Source: JBCDCB01 sp039182735 (GTDB lineage Bacteria > Planctomycetota > Phycisphaerae > Phycisphaerales > UBA1924). From it: a stretch of DNA of 53,527 bases. The notes under the pieces are model-generated. The model was given only the letters and a program-made list of their open reading frames with translations, was not told where the DNA came from and searched no databases. Positions 7,599 to 16,775 of the stretch are shown piece by piece. Position numbers and translations under genes: made by a program. Within the stretch, counting starts at the first letter, position 1; the number at the start of each line of letters is the position of its first letter. Location: positions 1 through 53,527 of the forward strand of contig JBCDCB010000018.1 of the NCBI GenBank assembly GCA_039182735.1, given 5' to 3'.

Positions 7599-8863
7599 GT
7601 CATCCCCCCGCTGCCGGCGAACGCGCGCGCGAGCGCGGAAGCCCCCGAGCCATCCGCGTCGAGCGCCAGCAAACCGGTGATCTCGTGCGGCGAATCGTGC
7701 AACCGAAAGAGATCGATCGGCATGCCGAGCGCGTGCGCGCCATTGGTCGTGATCAGCTGCAACGCGGTGACGGGATTGAGACCGTCCCGCCGCAAGAGGA
7801 GGCGGGCATCGTCGAAGGGCGTGATGCGGTGTGCTGACGTCGGCGGCAGGCTGACGATCGAGTCGGTGCCGAGGCAGACGGTGATGCCGCGATCGAGCAT
7901 CTCGCGGTAGCGGTGCGGCCCGATCGTGCTGGGATGCCCGAAAGATTCGTGCGCACGCGGGCAGTACACGACACTCACGTTCGCCGCGGCGAGCGCTTCG
8001 ATCTCGCTCTCTCGACAGTCGTTCACGTGCGCGGCGAGCAGCGCTCTTCCATCGATCGCGCTCAGGGTGCGCTCGATCGGCGTGGCACCGCCGAAGCCCT
8101 GCGCGATGTCGCTTGTCCAGAGCCCGAGCGATTCGAGGAACGTGTGGAAGTCTCCCGTGCCTCGCTTGAGCAACTCACGCTCCTCGAGCGTTTCCGCGAG
8201 GTGTGTGGAAACGGGCAGCCCCGTCTCGCTCGCGGCCCGGAGGAGCTCGGGGCCGGCGGAATACGGAGCGTGGGGCTGGAGCCCGAGACGCACGCCGCGA
8301 TCCGCGTGCGGGGCCAATGCAATGAGTTCGCGCATGCGAGCTATGGAAGCGGCTTGGCGCCCGGCGAGCCCGAACAACTCGGCGAAGCAGACACCACGCA
8401 ACTCGGACTCGCGCAGGAGCTCAAGCGTGAGGTTGTGATCCGCGCCGCTGATGTCTCCCACGGCGATGACGCCTCCGGCGAGGGATCGCTCGATGCCGAG
8501 CGCGACCGACCCGCGGATGTCAGCGGGATCGAGGGTCCGCGTGGAGCGGATGGAGGCGAGCCACTGGGTGAAGGTCTGCGTTTCGGGATCGAAGGGCTGC
8601 GAGCCGACATGGGTGAGATCGAGGTGCGCGTGCGCGTTGACGAAGGCGGGCACGATGACAATGCCCGGCAGGTCGATCCGTTCCGCGTGGGCGGACGCCT
8701 CGTGGCGCGCACAATCTGCCCGGGCTCCGACGGCGAGAACGCGGAGGCCTTCGGGCGACCGTCTATAGAGAACCGTGTTGGCACGCGGATTGGGCTCGAG
8801 CGGGTCCACAACGGCGTCCGCGGTGGCGAGGAAGGTGCCGTCTTTCATCCGGCGGGTGTCCAC
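7583..8863 (-). CDS. Amidohydrolase-superfamily deaminase/hydrolase (TrzN/SsnA-like)
   Basis: The 426-residue metal-dependent hydrolase has the metal motif NAHAHLDLTH (around 75-85), GLQPHAPYSAG, the His of STHLAETLEER, AAHVND and the Asp of CLGTDSIVSLPP. This order matches the chlorohydrolase/guanine-deaminase-like branch (Pfam Amidohydro_1). The substrate is probably a purine- or triazine-like amine but is not determined by sequence. GTG 8863 is the furthest start; ATG 8848 is an alternative, and neither has a strong ribosome binding site. It overlaps the glycosylase gene by 16 bases. Divergent from the OmpA lipoprotein. Confidence 0.85.
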   Translation of the reverse strand: MDTRRMKDGTFLATADAVVDPLEPNPRANTVLYRRSPEGLRVLAVGARADCARHEASAHAERIDLPGIVIVPAFVNAHAHLDLTHVGSQPFDPETQTFTQWLASIRSTRTLDPADIRGSVALGIERSLAGGVIAVGDISGADHNLTLELLRESELRGVCFAELFGLAGRQAASIARMRELIALAPHADRGVRLGLQPHAPYSAGPELLRAASETGLPVSTHLAETLEERELLKRGTGDFHTFLESLGLWTSDIAQGFGGATPIERTLSAIDGRALLAAHVNDCRESEIEALAAANVSVVYCPRAHESFGHPSTIGPHRYREMLDRGITVCLGTDSIVSLPPTSAHRITPFDDARLLLRRDGLNPVTALQLITTNGAHALGMPIDLFRLHDSPHEITGLLALDADGSGASALARAFAGSGGMTWLAR

Positions 8864-8881
8864 GGGCCGATGCTATCCGCG

Positions 8882-8910
8882 TTGGCGACCCCGTCGTGCG
8901 CGGTTTATCC
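8882..8910 (+). promoter_or_regulatory. Candidate promoter for the OmpA-type lipoprotein gene
   Basis: TTGGCG (8882-8887), a 17-base spacer and TTATCC (8905-8910), located 58 bases before the ATG at 8969. The same -35 hexamer TTGGCG is used by the sigma-factor promoter candidate at 32933-32960. Confidence 0.45.
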
Positions 8911-8968
8911 TGCGCAGAACGGGGCATTCGATACCCCGCGACCAGACCTCGCCGCACGGAGGACGCCC

Positions 8969-9844
8969 ATGCTTCGCTCGACCCGATCGCTCTTTGCCGC
9001 CGTTCTCGTCTCCGGTGCCTTCTTTGGTGTCGGGTGTGTCAGCCAAGAGGAGTACGACAACGTCGTGGACGGTTCGTCGTCGCAGGCGGCGCTGATCGCG
9101 GAGCTCCAGGCCAACAACAAGTCGCTGACGGACACGGTCGGACGGAAAGACTCGCGGATCGATGAGCTGGCGGCACAGGTCCGCGCGGCGGAAGACACCA
9201 ACGGTCGTCTCCGTCAGCAGATCATCGACGTGCGACAGTCGCAGTCGGATCTGAACCAGCGGATCGGTGACATCCGGCTGACGGGTCTGGACCCGCGGAT
9301 CGATGCTGCGCTGCGTTCGCTGGCCCGCACGAACGCGGGCATGGTCACGTACAACCCGGATCGCGGGATGCTGCAGCTCACGAGCGATCTGACGTTCACG
9401 CCCGGTTCCGACACGGTGCAGGAGGGCGCGAAACAGGCTCTCGCCGCGATCGCGAACGTGATGAACGATCTGAGCGCCGCGGACTTCGGCCTGAAGATCG
9501 TGGGTCACACCGACAGCCAGCGGATCAGCAACCCGACAACGCGGCGCAACCACCCGACGAACCGGCACCTCTCGGTGCACCGCGCGATCGCGGTGTCGGA
9601 GTCGCTGCAGTCGTTCGGCGTTGCGGCGGACCGGGTGCTCGTCGCGGGCTGGGGGCAGTTCGACCCGTCGGTGCCGAACTCGGCGCGGGGCGGGACGGCG
9701 GCCAACCGGCGCGTCGAGGTCTTCGTCGCGCCGCTCAACGAGATCCGCAGCGGGCCCCGCGAGTTCGGCCCGACCACGACGGAGCCCGAGGCGTCCGGCA
9801 ACACCGGCGGCTCGCGCCAGCCGATCGACGTGCCGGTGAAGTGA
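8969..9844 (+). CDS. OmpA-family peptidoglycan-associated lipoprotein
   Basis: The 291-residue product begins MLRSTRSLFAAVLVSG and has a lipobox-like FFGVGC, so it is probably cleaved and lipidated at Cys (about 24). A coiled-coil of about 90 residues follows. The OmpA C-like domain starts with LTFTPGSDTVQEGAKQAL and contains the peptidoglycan-contact stretch IVGHTDSQRI and the RAIAVSESLQSFGVAADR...GWG motif. It should tether the outer membrane to the wall. A GGAGG 6 bases before ATG 8969 fixes the start; longer in-frame upstream sequence lacks such support. The tail (TTEPEASGNTGG) is low complexity. Confidence 0.9.
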   Translation: MLRSTRSLFAAVLVSGAFFGVGCVSQEEYDNVVDGSSSQAALIAELQANNKSLTDTVGRKDSRIDELAAQVRAAEDTNGRLRQQIIDVRQSQSDLNQRIGDIRLTGLDPRIDAALRSLARTNAGMVTYNPDRGMLQLTSDLTFTPGSDTVQEGAKQALAAIANVMNDLSAADFGLKIVGHTDSQRISNPTTRRNHPTNRHLSVHRAIAVSESLQSFGVAADRVLVAGWGQFDPSVPNSARGGTAANRRVEVFVAPLNEIRSGPREFGPTTTEPEASGNTGGSRQPIDVPVK

Positions 9845-9966
9845 TCGCCCGGCCCGAGTCTTGCGGTGTGAGTTTCTGAGTTTGTTTGCCGGCGCTGGAC
9901 TCCGCGAGGAATCGGCTCACACTCCATGAATGGATGGCCCGGATCCGGGCGTCCGGGAGAAGAGCC

Positions 9967-11706
9967 ATGCCCGCCACCCGCGAGTCGATTGCCCTGATCA
10001 TCTCCTTCTTTGCCGCCGCAACGAGCGCGACGGGCGGCCCGCCCGAGTTCATCGAAGACGCCGCGCAACGCGGGTTCGGTGCGCAGTTCCGCGATGCGCC
10101 GATGATCACCGGTGCGGCGGCGGCTGACTTTGACAAAGATGGTGACATCGATGTCTTCGTGCCGCACCATCGCGGCGTGGCGAACGCCCTGTACCGGAAC
10201 AACGGGGACGGGACGTTCGTGGACATCGCTTCGAGTGTCGGGCTCGACAGCATGGCGAACTGCCGCGGCGGGATCTGGTTCGACTACGACAACGATCGCG
10301 ATCTGGACCTGCTCGTCGGCGCGGATCAATGGTTGCTGAACGACAACTCGTACCTGCTCGCGTCGCACGTGATCCTGTACGAGCAGCAGTCGAACGGATC
10401 GTTCGTCGATGTCACGGCGCAGGCCGGGCTGCTCGGCATCTACTCCCACACGAGCGATCTTGAGCGCGGGCACCTGGCGGCGATGTCCGCCGGCGATCTG
10501 GACTGCAACGGCCACACCGACGTGGTCGTCAGCTGGTGGGCCGGCGACCAGTTCTTCCTGATGAACAAAGGGAACGGGACGTTCACCGCCGAGTGGCGGG
10601 TCTTGAACCAGAACCGAGAAGAGACGTACTGGACATCGATCCTCTGGGACTTCGACGGCGACGGCGACCTCGATATCCATCAGAACATCGACTTCCGGGA
10701 TAACCGGTTCTACGAGAATGATGGCAACGGGATGTTCACCGACATCGCGCCGGCGCTGGGCATGAACAACGCTTTCAACGAGATGGGCGCCGTGCTGGGA
10801 GACTTCGACGCCGATGGTGACTTCGACATCTTCGCGACCAACATCTTCGGCGATCCGGGTGAGCAGTACGAAGGGCGCCACAACATCCTCTACCGGAACA
10901 ACACCGCGAGCGGCGTGCTCTCATTCGACGAGGTCTCCGCGTCGGCGGGCGTGCAGAACGGCGACTGGGGCTGGGGCTGCTCGTTCTTCGACTACGACCT
11001 CGATTCGGACCTCGACCTCGCGCAGACAAACGGGTTCCCGCGGCAGGACGGCGGATGGCACATCGACGAGAGCCGCCTCTTCGTGAACAACGGTGCGCCG
11101 ATCCCGGTGCTGACCGATAGCGGCCTGATCGCGAACGATCTGATGGGCGGCTGCCTGCTGACCTTCGATGCGGATCGCGACGGCGATCTCGAGATCCTCG
11201 AGACCTCGACGTTCGAGCCGTGCCGATTCAATGTCAATCAGTGCAAAGATGTGATCGATCCGAACCGCGGCTGGGTGAGCGTGATCCCGCGTTCGTCGGG
11301 CGCGAACGGGTTCGCCGTCGGCGCGACGGTGCGAGTGACCCACGGTGCGGCTGCGCAGATCCGCCCGATTCTCGCGGGCCAGAGCTCGCTCGGGCAAGAG
11401 CCGCACGAAGCGCACTTCGGGCTCGGCGACTCCGTCTTGGCGCTGCAGATCGACGTCGAATGGATGGACGGTTCTCAGACAACGGTTGTGAACGCTCCGC
11501 GAGACCGCGCGATCGTCGTCACGGACCGCACGTTCGCGAGCGGCGACGTGGATGAAAGCGGCGCGACGGACGTGGAAGATCTCTATGTCGCTTCGACTTG
11601 GTTCTTCGATACGACCGGTGACTTCATCGCGAACGCGGACGACATCGACGCGCTCAAGGCGGCGGCGCGTGTGGGTGAGACCGCGGACGCGCTGGGCGTC
11701 CGCTAG
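9967..11706 (+). CDS. Secreted FG-GAP/VCBS protein with ASPIC/UnbV domain and dockerin-like tail
   Basis: The 579-residue protein has a short signal sequence (IALIISFFAAATSATGG). About seven FG-GAP/VCBS blades with DxDxDGDxD motifs follow (AADFDKDGDIDVFV, WFDYDNDRDLDLLV, LWDFDGDGDLDIHQ, LGDFDADGDFDIFA, FFDYDLDSDLDLAQ, LTFDADRDGDLEIL), forming a predicted beta-propeller. An ASPIC/UnbV-type domain comes next (GFAVGATVRVTHG, QSSLGQEPHEAHFGLG, VEWMDGSQTTVVN). The end resembles dockerin (GDVDESGATDVEDL, DTTGDFIANADDID). The role is probably extracellular binding or adhesion. ATG 9967 was chosen for GGGAGAAGAG just upstream; ATG 9886 and 9934 are less supported. Confidence 0.82.
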   Translation: MPATRESIALIISFFAAATSATGGPPEFIEDAAQRGFGAQFRDAPMITGAAAADFDKDGDIDVFVPHHRGVANALYRNNGDGTFVDIASSVGLDSMANCRGGIWFDYDNDRDLDLLVGADQWLLNDNSYLLASHVILYEQQSNGSFVDVTAQAGLLGIYSHTSDLERGHLAAMSAGDLDCNGHTDVVVSWWAGDQFFLMNKGNGTFTAEWRVLNQNREETYWTSILWDFDGDGDLDIHQNIDFRDNRFYENDGNGMFTDIAPALGMNNAFNEMGAVLGDFDADGDFDIFATNIFGDPGEQYEGRHNILYRNNTASGVLSFDEVSASAGVQNGDWGWGCSFFDYDLDSDLDLAQTNGFPRQDGGWHIDESRLFVNNGAPIPVLTDSGLIANDLMGGCLLTFDADRDGDLEILETSTFEPCRFNVNQCKDVIDPNRGWVSVIPRSSGANGFAVGATVRVTHGAAAQIRPILAGQSSLGQEPHEAHFGLGDSVLALQIDVEWMDGSQTTVVNAPRDRAIVVTDRTFASGDVDESGATDVEDLYVASTWFFDTTGDFIANADDIDALKAAARVGETADALGVR

Positions 11707-11711
11707 CGAAA

Positions 11712-11797
11712 CGGGCCCGGAGGGACTCGAACCCTCACTGGGGTTGCCCCCAAGCGGATTTTAAGTCCGCCGCGTCTGCCAGTTCCGCCACGGGCCC
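11712..11797 (-). tRNA. tRNA-Leu (anticodon UAA)
   Basis: An 86-base type II tRNA. The acceptor GGGCCCG/CGGGCCC is a perfect 7-bp stem. The D-stem is GCG/CGC with AACTGGCAGA loop features. The anticodon stem is GCGGA/TCCGC with loop CTTAAAA, giving anticodon TAA. The long variable arm is TGGGG-GCAA-CCCCA, and the T-arm is GAGGG-TTCGAGT-CCCTC. CCA is not encoded. The discriminator base (11712) reads G, whereas bacterial tRNA-Leu normally has A73. Confidence 0.96.
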
Positions 11798-12104
11798 GGC
11801 GGGGAATCAGGGCGCATTAGAGCAGGTTTCGCGCGCTGGTCGCCGTCTGCGATGCCGCTGGCATGCGACGAGAACGAGCGTTCTCCTGAAGTGCGCGCCG
11901 GGATCGGTCCGCGGAGTCTCCATTCGAGTGCCCCGGACTGACGCACCCTTGCAGCGGGCCTTGCCGCCGGCGGATGAAGACTCCTTGAAACACCGCACAG
12001 ATACCGTTCGTGTGTTGCTCGGGCTCGGTCGCGTGGTACCTTCGACGAGCGGGCTTCGTCCGCGGGCCGATCGAACGAGGTCCCTTGATCCGGAGAGTCG
12101 TTCC
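11798..12104. other. 307-bp intergenic region between tRNA-Leu and the giant repeat protein gene
   Basis: No convincing gene is seen. An open frame continues upstream of 12105 to 11928, but the added residues look like random GC-rich translation (many Arg/Pro) and there is a good ribosome site at 12105. The region holds a + strand promoter candidate at 12015-12042 and must also contain the tRNA promoter on the minus strand; I see only a weak TCTAAT box (11815-11820) for the latter. Confidence 0.6.
12015..12042 (+). promoter_or_regulatory. Candidate promoter for the giant surface-protein pair
   Basis: TTGCTC (12015-12020), 16-base spacer, TACCTT (12037-12042), about 62 bases before the ATG at 12105. 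Modest match, recorded because spacing and distance resemble the sigma-factor promoter candidate. Confidence 0.33.
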
Positions 12105-15100
12105 ATGACGAGTGTGCAGGTGTCGTGCCGCGCGGTGGCGATGGGCGCTGGGCTGGCGGTGTCGTGCGTGGCGAGCGGGCAGTCGATCGTCGTGGATCCG
12201 GGGATGACGGGCGCGGACGATGTGGTGCTGCTCGATTCGAGTGACCAGTTGATCGGACCGTTTCTGCCCATGTCGGCAAGCGAAGTCATCGGTGGCGGCA
12301 ACGGACTCGTCGTCGGCAACACAAGCAATGGCGTCCTCGAACTCGATGGTGCGGGGGCTTCGTTGCAGTTGTCGGGTGGTCGGCTTTGGGTAGGTCGCGA
12401 GGCCGGCTCTGACGGCACGCTTCGACTGCTCAATGGAGCGACGTTTGTCAAAACCGGGTCGCTTTTCGGAAACATCGGGCGAGACGGGACAGGACGAGTA
12501 GACGTTTGGGGTGGCAGCAGCTTCGATTACTCGACAGTGGTCCGTCTGGGGCTAAACAGCGGATCCACCGGCATCGTCGATATTGACGCGTCGACTTTTT
12601 CTACCACTGGGCTCCAGATCGGTAATGCGGGCAATGCGACGTTTACTGCAAGCAATCTGTCCACTATTTCCCTAAGCAGCACCACAGGGTTCATTGTCGG
12701 TGCCGGTGATGTCAGTGGGATCGAGACCGGCCTGGTTGCGACCGCGATCATCGATAACAGCACGATCACCTCTGCGGGCGGCGGCGTGGATCTCCGCGTC
12801 GGACAGCGAGCCGGGATCATGGGCACGCTGACGCTCCGCAACAACGCGATGGCGACGTTCGATGCGACGACGGGTCACTTCATAGGCGAAGAATCTGGCA
12901 GCAACGGCACGCTGAACATCGAGTCGGGTTCAGATCTCACGCTCGGCGGTGGACTCACCACCGGACAGGCCGCCGGCTCGACCGGTGCGGTCACCGTCGA
13001 CGGTATGGGCTCCACGCTCACCACCAGCGGCGCCGTTACATCGTTCCTCGGCGACTCCGGCACCGGCGTGCTCAACATTTCTAACGGTGGCTCGGCCAGC
13101 TTCAGCCAGTCGCTCAACCTCGCGCAGACCGGCACCATGTCGTCGGGCACCATCAACATCGGCGGCGCCGGCTCGATGCTCTCGACGGTGAATGGGCTGG
13201 CGGTCGGACGCGAAGGCACCGGCACCCTTGCCGCGAGCGCGGGCGCGTTCATCGATGTCGGTTCGACACTCAACTTCGGGAACACAACGACCGGCGTCGG
13301 CACCGGTACGTTCACCGGAACCGCCGTGGACGCATTGAACCTCACCGTTGGCGGCAACGGCATGGGAATCGTGACCGCGCAGTCAGGAACCAGCTTCACG
13401 ATCGGCAACGTTTTAAACATCGGTACCGGCACCGACGCGACGGGCTCACTGACGCTCGACGGGAGCACACTGACCGCCGCGGGCGTTGCGGTCATTGGTG
13501 GCGGCGGCGATGGCACGCTCACGCTGCGGAACGGGGCTGACGTAGCGATCAACGGTTTACCGCTTTCGATTGTGGCAGAGACCGGCGTTGGTTCGCTCAA
13601 CATCGAAAGTGGATCGTCGCTTGACGTGGCCGGCGCGCTCAACGTTGCGGAGTTCGCGAGTGCCGTTGGCACGATCAACATCGGTGGTACCAACTCGGAA
13701 CTCATCGCAGGCGATGGCCTCAACATCGGCAACCGAGGCATGGGGACGCTCACCGCCACAGACGGCGCGCGGATCGAGCTCGGGACGCGTCTGAACATCG
13801 GAGGTTCGAGCACGGGCGACGGGATGGCAACGATGAGCGGTACCACGCTCATCGCTGACTCAATGCTTGTCGCCAGGACCGGCACCGGCGAGCTCACCGT
13901 GACGAACGGCTCGACACTCGACTTCGGGGGCGGGTTTTCGATCGGACGCGACGCGGGTGCAAGCGGTACGATGTCGATCACTGACACAACCGTGACCACA
14001 GGTACATCGGGAGTCTCTGTTGGCGTTGCGGGCACCGGAACGTTCCATGCAGCGGATTCCGACATCACTGTGGTTGGTGGTGATCTCCAGATCGGAAGCG
14101 CCAATTCCGGGATCATGAGTCTTTCCAACGGGTCGTCCTTGAGCATCACCAATACGGGTACGAGTGTTGTCGGCGGCGAAGCCAACGGCAATACGCCCAA
14201 CGGCGATGGCACGCTCACCGTCGCCGGCGGAGCGATGGGCGGGAGCACATTCACCTCCGCCGGGAGCCTGCGTGTCGCCGACGGCGGCGCGACCGGCAAT
14301 GTCACCATCAGCGGGACGGGATCCAGCATGACGCTGGGAGAACGCCTGTTCGTCGGGTACGACGGCGATGGCACCATGACCGTGACTGACGGTGCGACCC
14401 TGAACGTAAACGCTCCGATGGATTCTTCGAATGTCGGTTTCAACGGCGGGAGCGGCGCACTCAACATCACGAACGGCGGGAGCGCGCACTTCACCCCCGA
14501 TCTTTACGTGGGCCGCTTCGCGGACGGTGTTCTGAACGCAGATAACGCAACGATTTCGCTTGGCCGCCGTTTGATCATTTCGGATGACGATGCCGTCTCA
14601 GGCGAAGTCACACTCTCGCAATCCGACCTGACTGCGCTTGGCGACATGATCGTCGCCGAACGGGGCACCGGCACGCTCACCATGCAGAGCGGCTCGAACG
14701 CGACTATCGCGGGCGGGGTGTTCGTCGGCATGGGCGCGAACGGGATGGGAACGCTCGCGATCAACGCCTCGAGCGTCGCGACGGTCAATGGGGAAGCTGA
14801 GTTTGGGGGTGACAGCACCGGAACTGGCAACCTCACCATCGACGGCGCAGGCTCGACGCTCTCGGTTTCGCAGCAAGTCCGCTTCGGGAACGACGGATCC
14901 TCCACCGCCACGATCCGAAACGGCGGGGCGCTGACCAGCGCGGGCCAGATCACCCTCGGCGACGACCCCGGCTCTTCGGGCGACGTCGCGATCGAGACCG
15001 GCGGCACGTTCAGCACCACCGACAACCTCCGAATCGGGAACGAAGGCACCGGCACGCTCACCGTGAGCGGCGGCAGCGTTCAGGCGACCGACATCATCAT

Positions 15101-16775
15101 CGCTTCGGGGCTGGGCAGCGGTGAGCTGTCCATCGCTGGCGGCGGTGTTATCGCCGACAACCTGACGACGGGCAGCGGGAGTTCGACGTTCAACTTCACA
15201 TCCGGCTCGCTCACGCTCAATGCCGACCAAACGCTCGGTGCGACGCTTCTCGGGTTCCTGAACGGGTCCAACGCTCCCGCCGCGCTCGTCGTTGATGCCG
15301 ACCGGGCGTACTCGCTGCTGGGCACGAACAACTCGCTGTCCGGCACTGGCCAGATCGATCTGAACGGCGGGTCGCTCACCTTCGGCGACTTCACACGAAG
15401 CGGCTCGGCGGACATCGACTTCCTCTCGGGAACGCTCACGCTACAGAGCGACCAGACGCTCGACGGCGCGCGCCTCGCCGACTTCGGCCTGGAGTCGGGC
15501 GTTCTCAGCGACGCGCTGGGTGTGCAGGTGCTGCGTATCGAGGGCAACGCCGACCTCGCGACTTCGCTTGAACTCGACGGCGGCTCGCTCTTCGCGCAAA
15601 CGCTCAGCGGGCTCGAGAATCTCACCGCGACGCGCGGCAATCTCGAGATCGGTCAGCTCAACGTGACGAGCCAGACCGAGGCGTTCACGTTCCCGGATTC
15701 GTTCTCGAACGGTGCCGTGAGCGTGAGCATCAACGCGATCGACGTCGCGTCGGGCTCGACGCTGCAGGGCGGCGCGTCGCTCGAAGCGCCGCTCAACATT
15801 CAAGACGGTGGCACGCTGCGCCTCACCGAAGGGCAGACCCTCGGGCTCACGAACTCGCTCGTGAGCACAGTGGCGAACAGCGGCCGCATCGACCTCAGCG
15901 GCTCGCCCGCGCTGGGCGGCACCGGGCTGCGGGCCGAGCTCAGTTCCGATGGCTCGATCACCAACTCGGTCGGTGCCGAGATCGACATGGGCGGATTCAG
16001 CAGCCTGCGCAGCGGGTTCTCATCGATCACCAACGACGGCACCATCGATATCCGCAACGCCTTCGCGCTCGTCGATGCGCAGGGCGGGTTCACCAACAAC
16101 GGGTTGGTGCGCGTGGACGCGAACTCGCAGGTGACCATCACGGGCGACGTCACGAACACCAGCCTCGGAACCTTGTCCATCCTGCCCGGCTCGTCGTACG
16201 TCGTGATCGATAACGCGTTCGTCAATAACGGCGGCGTCGTCGATATCGGCGCGGGCTCGACCGTCGCGCTCTTCGACGGCGCGTCGGGCACGAACCTCTC
16301 GTTCACCGGTGGGGGCACGGTCGTGTTCTTCGGCGGCGAGCTCAACCCGCGACGCGACGACGGCGAGGCGCGCAGCGCCGGCACCAGCGGCTTCGATGTG
16401 TCCTTCGGCGGCGACGTGCGCTTCGGTGTGCTCACGAACACGGTGATCGAGCTCGCCGGCACGCTGCCGGGCATGTTCGATCGCGTGCACGGCACGGCAG
16501 ACGTGCGTCTCAACGGGTGGCTGACGGTGGATTTTGCCGACGGGTTCCGCTTGGCGCGCAACCAAGAGTTCCTCTTCTTCGAGATCGACGGGATCCGCGA
16601 GGGCACGTATCGCAATCTCGCGGAGGGTGCCGTGGTCGGCACGTCCAACGGGCTCGATGTGTTTGTCACGTATCTCGGCGGGGATGGGAACGACATCGCG
16701 CTCTACACGCTTCCGGTGCCCGGAACGCTGGCGCTCGGCGTGCTCGCGCTGCCCTTCGCCCGTCGTCGCCGCTGA
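12105..16775 (+). CDS. Giant repetitive beta-structure surface protein with PEP-CTERM-like tail
   Basis: The 1556-residue protein has a signal peptide (AMGAGLAVSCVASGQ). More than twenty imperfect repeats follow with motifs such as GTGTL(T/N)(V/I)..G, GS.L..GG.L..G and NIG..G, as in autotransporter-associated beta-helix proteins. A second beta-rich part starts at about 1020. A GGDGND-containing module lies at about 1424-1535. The end is YTLPVPGTLALGVLALPFARRRR-like: Pro-x-Pro, a hydrophobic helix and an Arg cluster, as in PEP-CTERM sorting tails, although Glu is replaced by Val. The protein is probably exosortase-processed and cell-surface attached. The start was chosen from GGAGAG 9 bases before ATG 12105. 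The next gene starts 26 bp on. Codon use is more relaxed and GC lower at about 12300-12760. Confidence 0.8.
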   Translation: MTSVQVSCRAVAMGAGLAVSCVASGQSIVVDPGMTGADDVVLLDSSDQLIGPFLPMSASEVIGGGNGLVVGNTSNGVLELDGAGASLQLSGGRLWVGREAGSDGTLRLLNGATFVKTGSLFGNIGRDGTGRVDVWGGSSFDYSTVVRLGLNSGSTGIVDIDASTFSTTGLQIGNAGNATFTASNLSTISLSSTTGFIVGAGDVSGIETGLVATAIIDNSTITSAGGGVDLRVGQRAGIMGTLTLRNNAMATFDATTGHFIGEESGSNGTLNIESGSDLTLGGGLTTGQAAGSTGAVTVDGMGSTLTTSGAVTSFLGDSGTGVLNISNGGSASFSQSLNLAQTGTMSSGTINIGGAGSMLSTVNGLAVGREGTGTLAASAGAFIDVGSTLNFGNTTTGVGTGTFTGTAVDALNLTVGGNGMGIVTAQSGTSFTIGNVLNIGTGTDATGSLTLDGSTLTAAGVAVIGGGGDGTLTLRNGADVAINGLPLSIVAETGVGSLNIESGSSLDVAGALNVAEFASAVGTINIGGTNSELIAGDGLNIGNRGMGTLTATDGARIELGTRLNIGGSSTGDGMATMSGTTLIADSMLVARTGTGELTVTNGSTLDFGGGFSIGRDAGASGTMSITDTTVTTGTSGVSVGVAGTGTFHAADSDITVVGGDLQIGSANSGIMSLSNGSSLSITNTGTSVVGGEANGNTPNGDGTLTVAGGAMGGSTFTSAGSLRVADGGATGNVTISGTGSSMTLGERLFVGYDGDGTMTVTDGATLNVNAPMDSSNVGFNGGSGALNITNGGSAHFTPDLYVGRFADGVLNADNATISLGRRLIISDDDAVSGEVTLSQSDLTALGDMIVAERGTGTLTMQSGSNATIAGGVFVGMGANGMGTLAINASSVATVNGEAEFGGDSTGTGNLTIDGAGSTLSVSQQVRFGNDGSSTATIRNGGALTSAGQITLGDDPGSSGDVAIETGGTFSTTDNLRIGNEGTGTLTVSGGSVQATDIIIASGLGSGELSIAGGGVIADNLTTGSGSSTFNFTSGSLTLNADQTLGATLLGFLNGSNAPAALVVDADRAYSLLGTNNSLSGTGQIDLNGGSLTFGDFTRSGSADIDFLSGTLTLQSDQTLDGARLADFGLESGVLSDALGVQVLRIEGNADLATSLELDGGSLFAQTLSGLENLTATRGNLEIGQLNVTSQTEAFTFPDSFSNGAVSVSINAIDVASGSTLQGGASLEAPLNIQDGGTLRLTEGQTLGLTNSLVSTVANSGRIDLSGSPALGGTGLRAELSSDGSITNSVGAEIDMGGFSSLRSGFSSITNDGTIDIRNAFALVDAQGGFTNNGLVRVDANSQVTITGDVTNTSLGTLSILPGSSYVVIDNAFVNNGGVVDIGAGSTVALFDGASGTNLSFTGGGTVVFFGGELNPRRDDGEARSAGTSGFDVSFGGDVRFGVLTNTVIELAGTLPGMFDRVHGTADVRLNGWLTVDFADGFRLARNQEFLFFEIDGIREGTYRNLAEGAVVGTSNGLDVFVTYLGGDGNDIALYTLPVPGTLALGVLALPFARRRR

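Noticed and set aside
8864..8880. GATAGC box just upstream of the amidohydrolase start as a promoter
   Set aside because: It is only about a dozen bases from the start and no -35 is present.
12875..14494. 539-codon minus-strand frame inside the giant repeat gene
   Set aside because: It is the antisense of glycine/threonine-rich repeats and gives Pro/Val/Ser repeats without a known fold; the + strand frame has signal peptide, ribosome site and sorting tail.
12105..16775. CRISPR or DNA-level tandem array in the repeat gene
   Set aside because: The repeats are imperfect at DNA level, in frame and protein-coding; there are no constant repeats with unique spacers.
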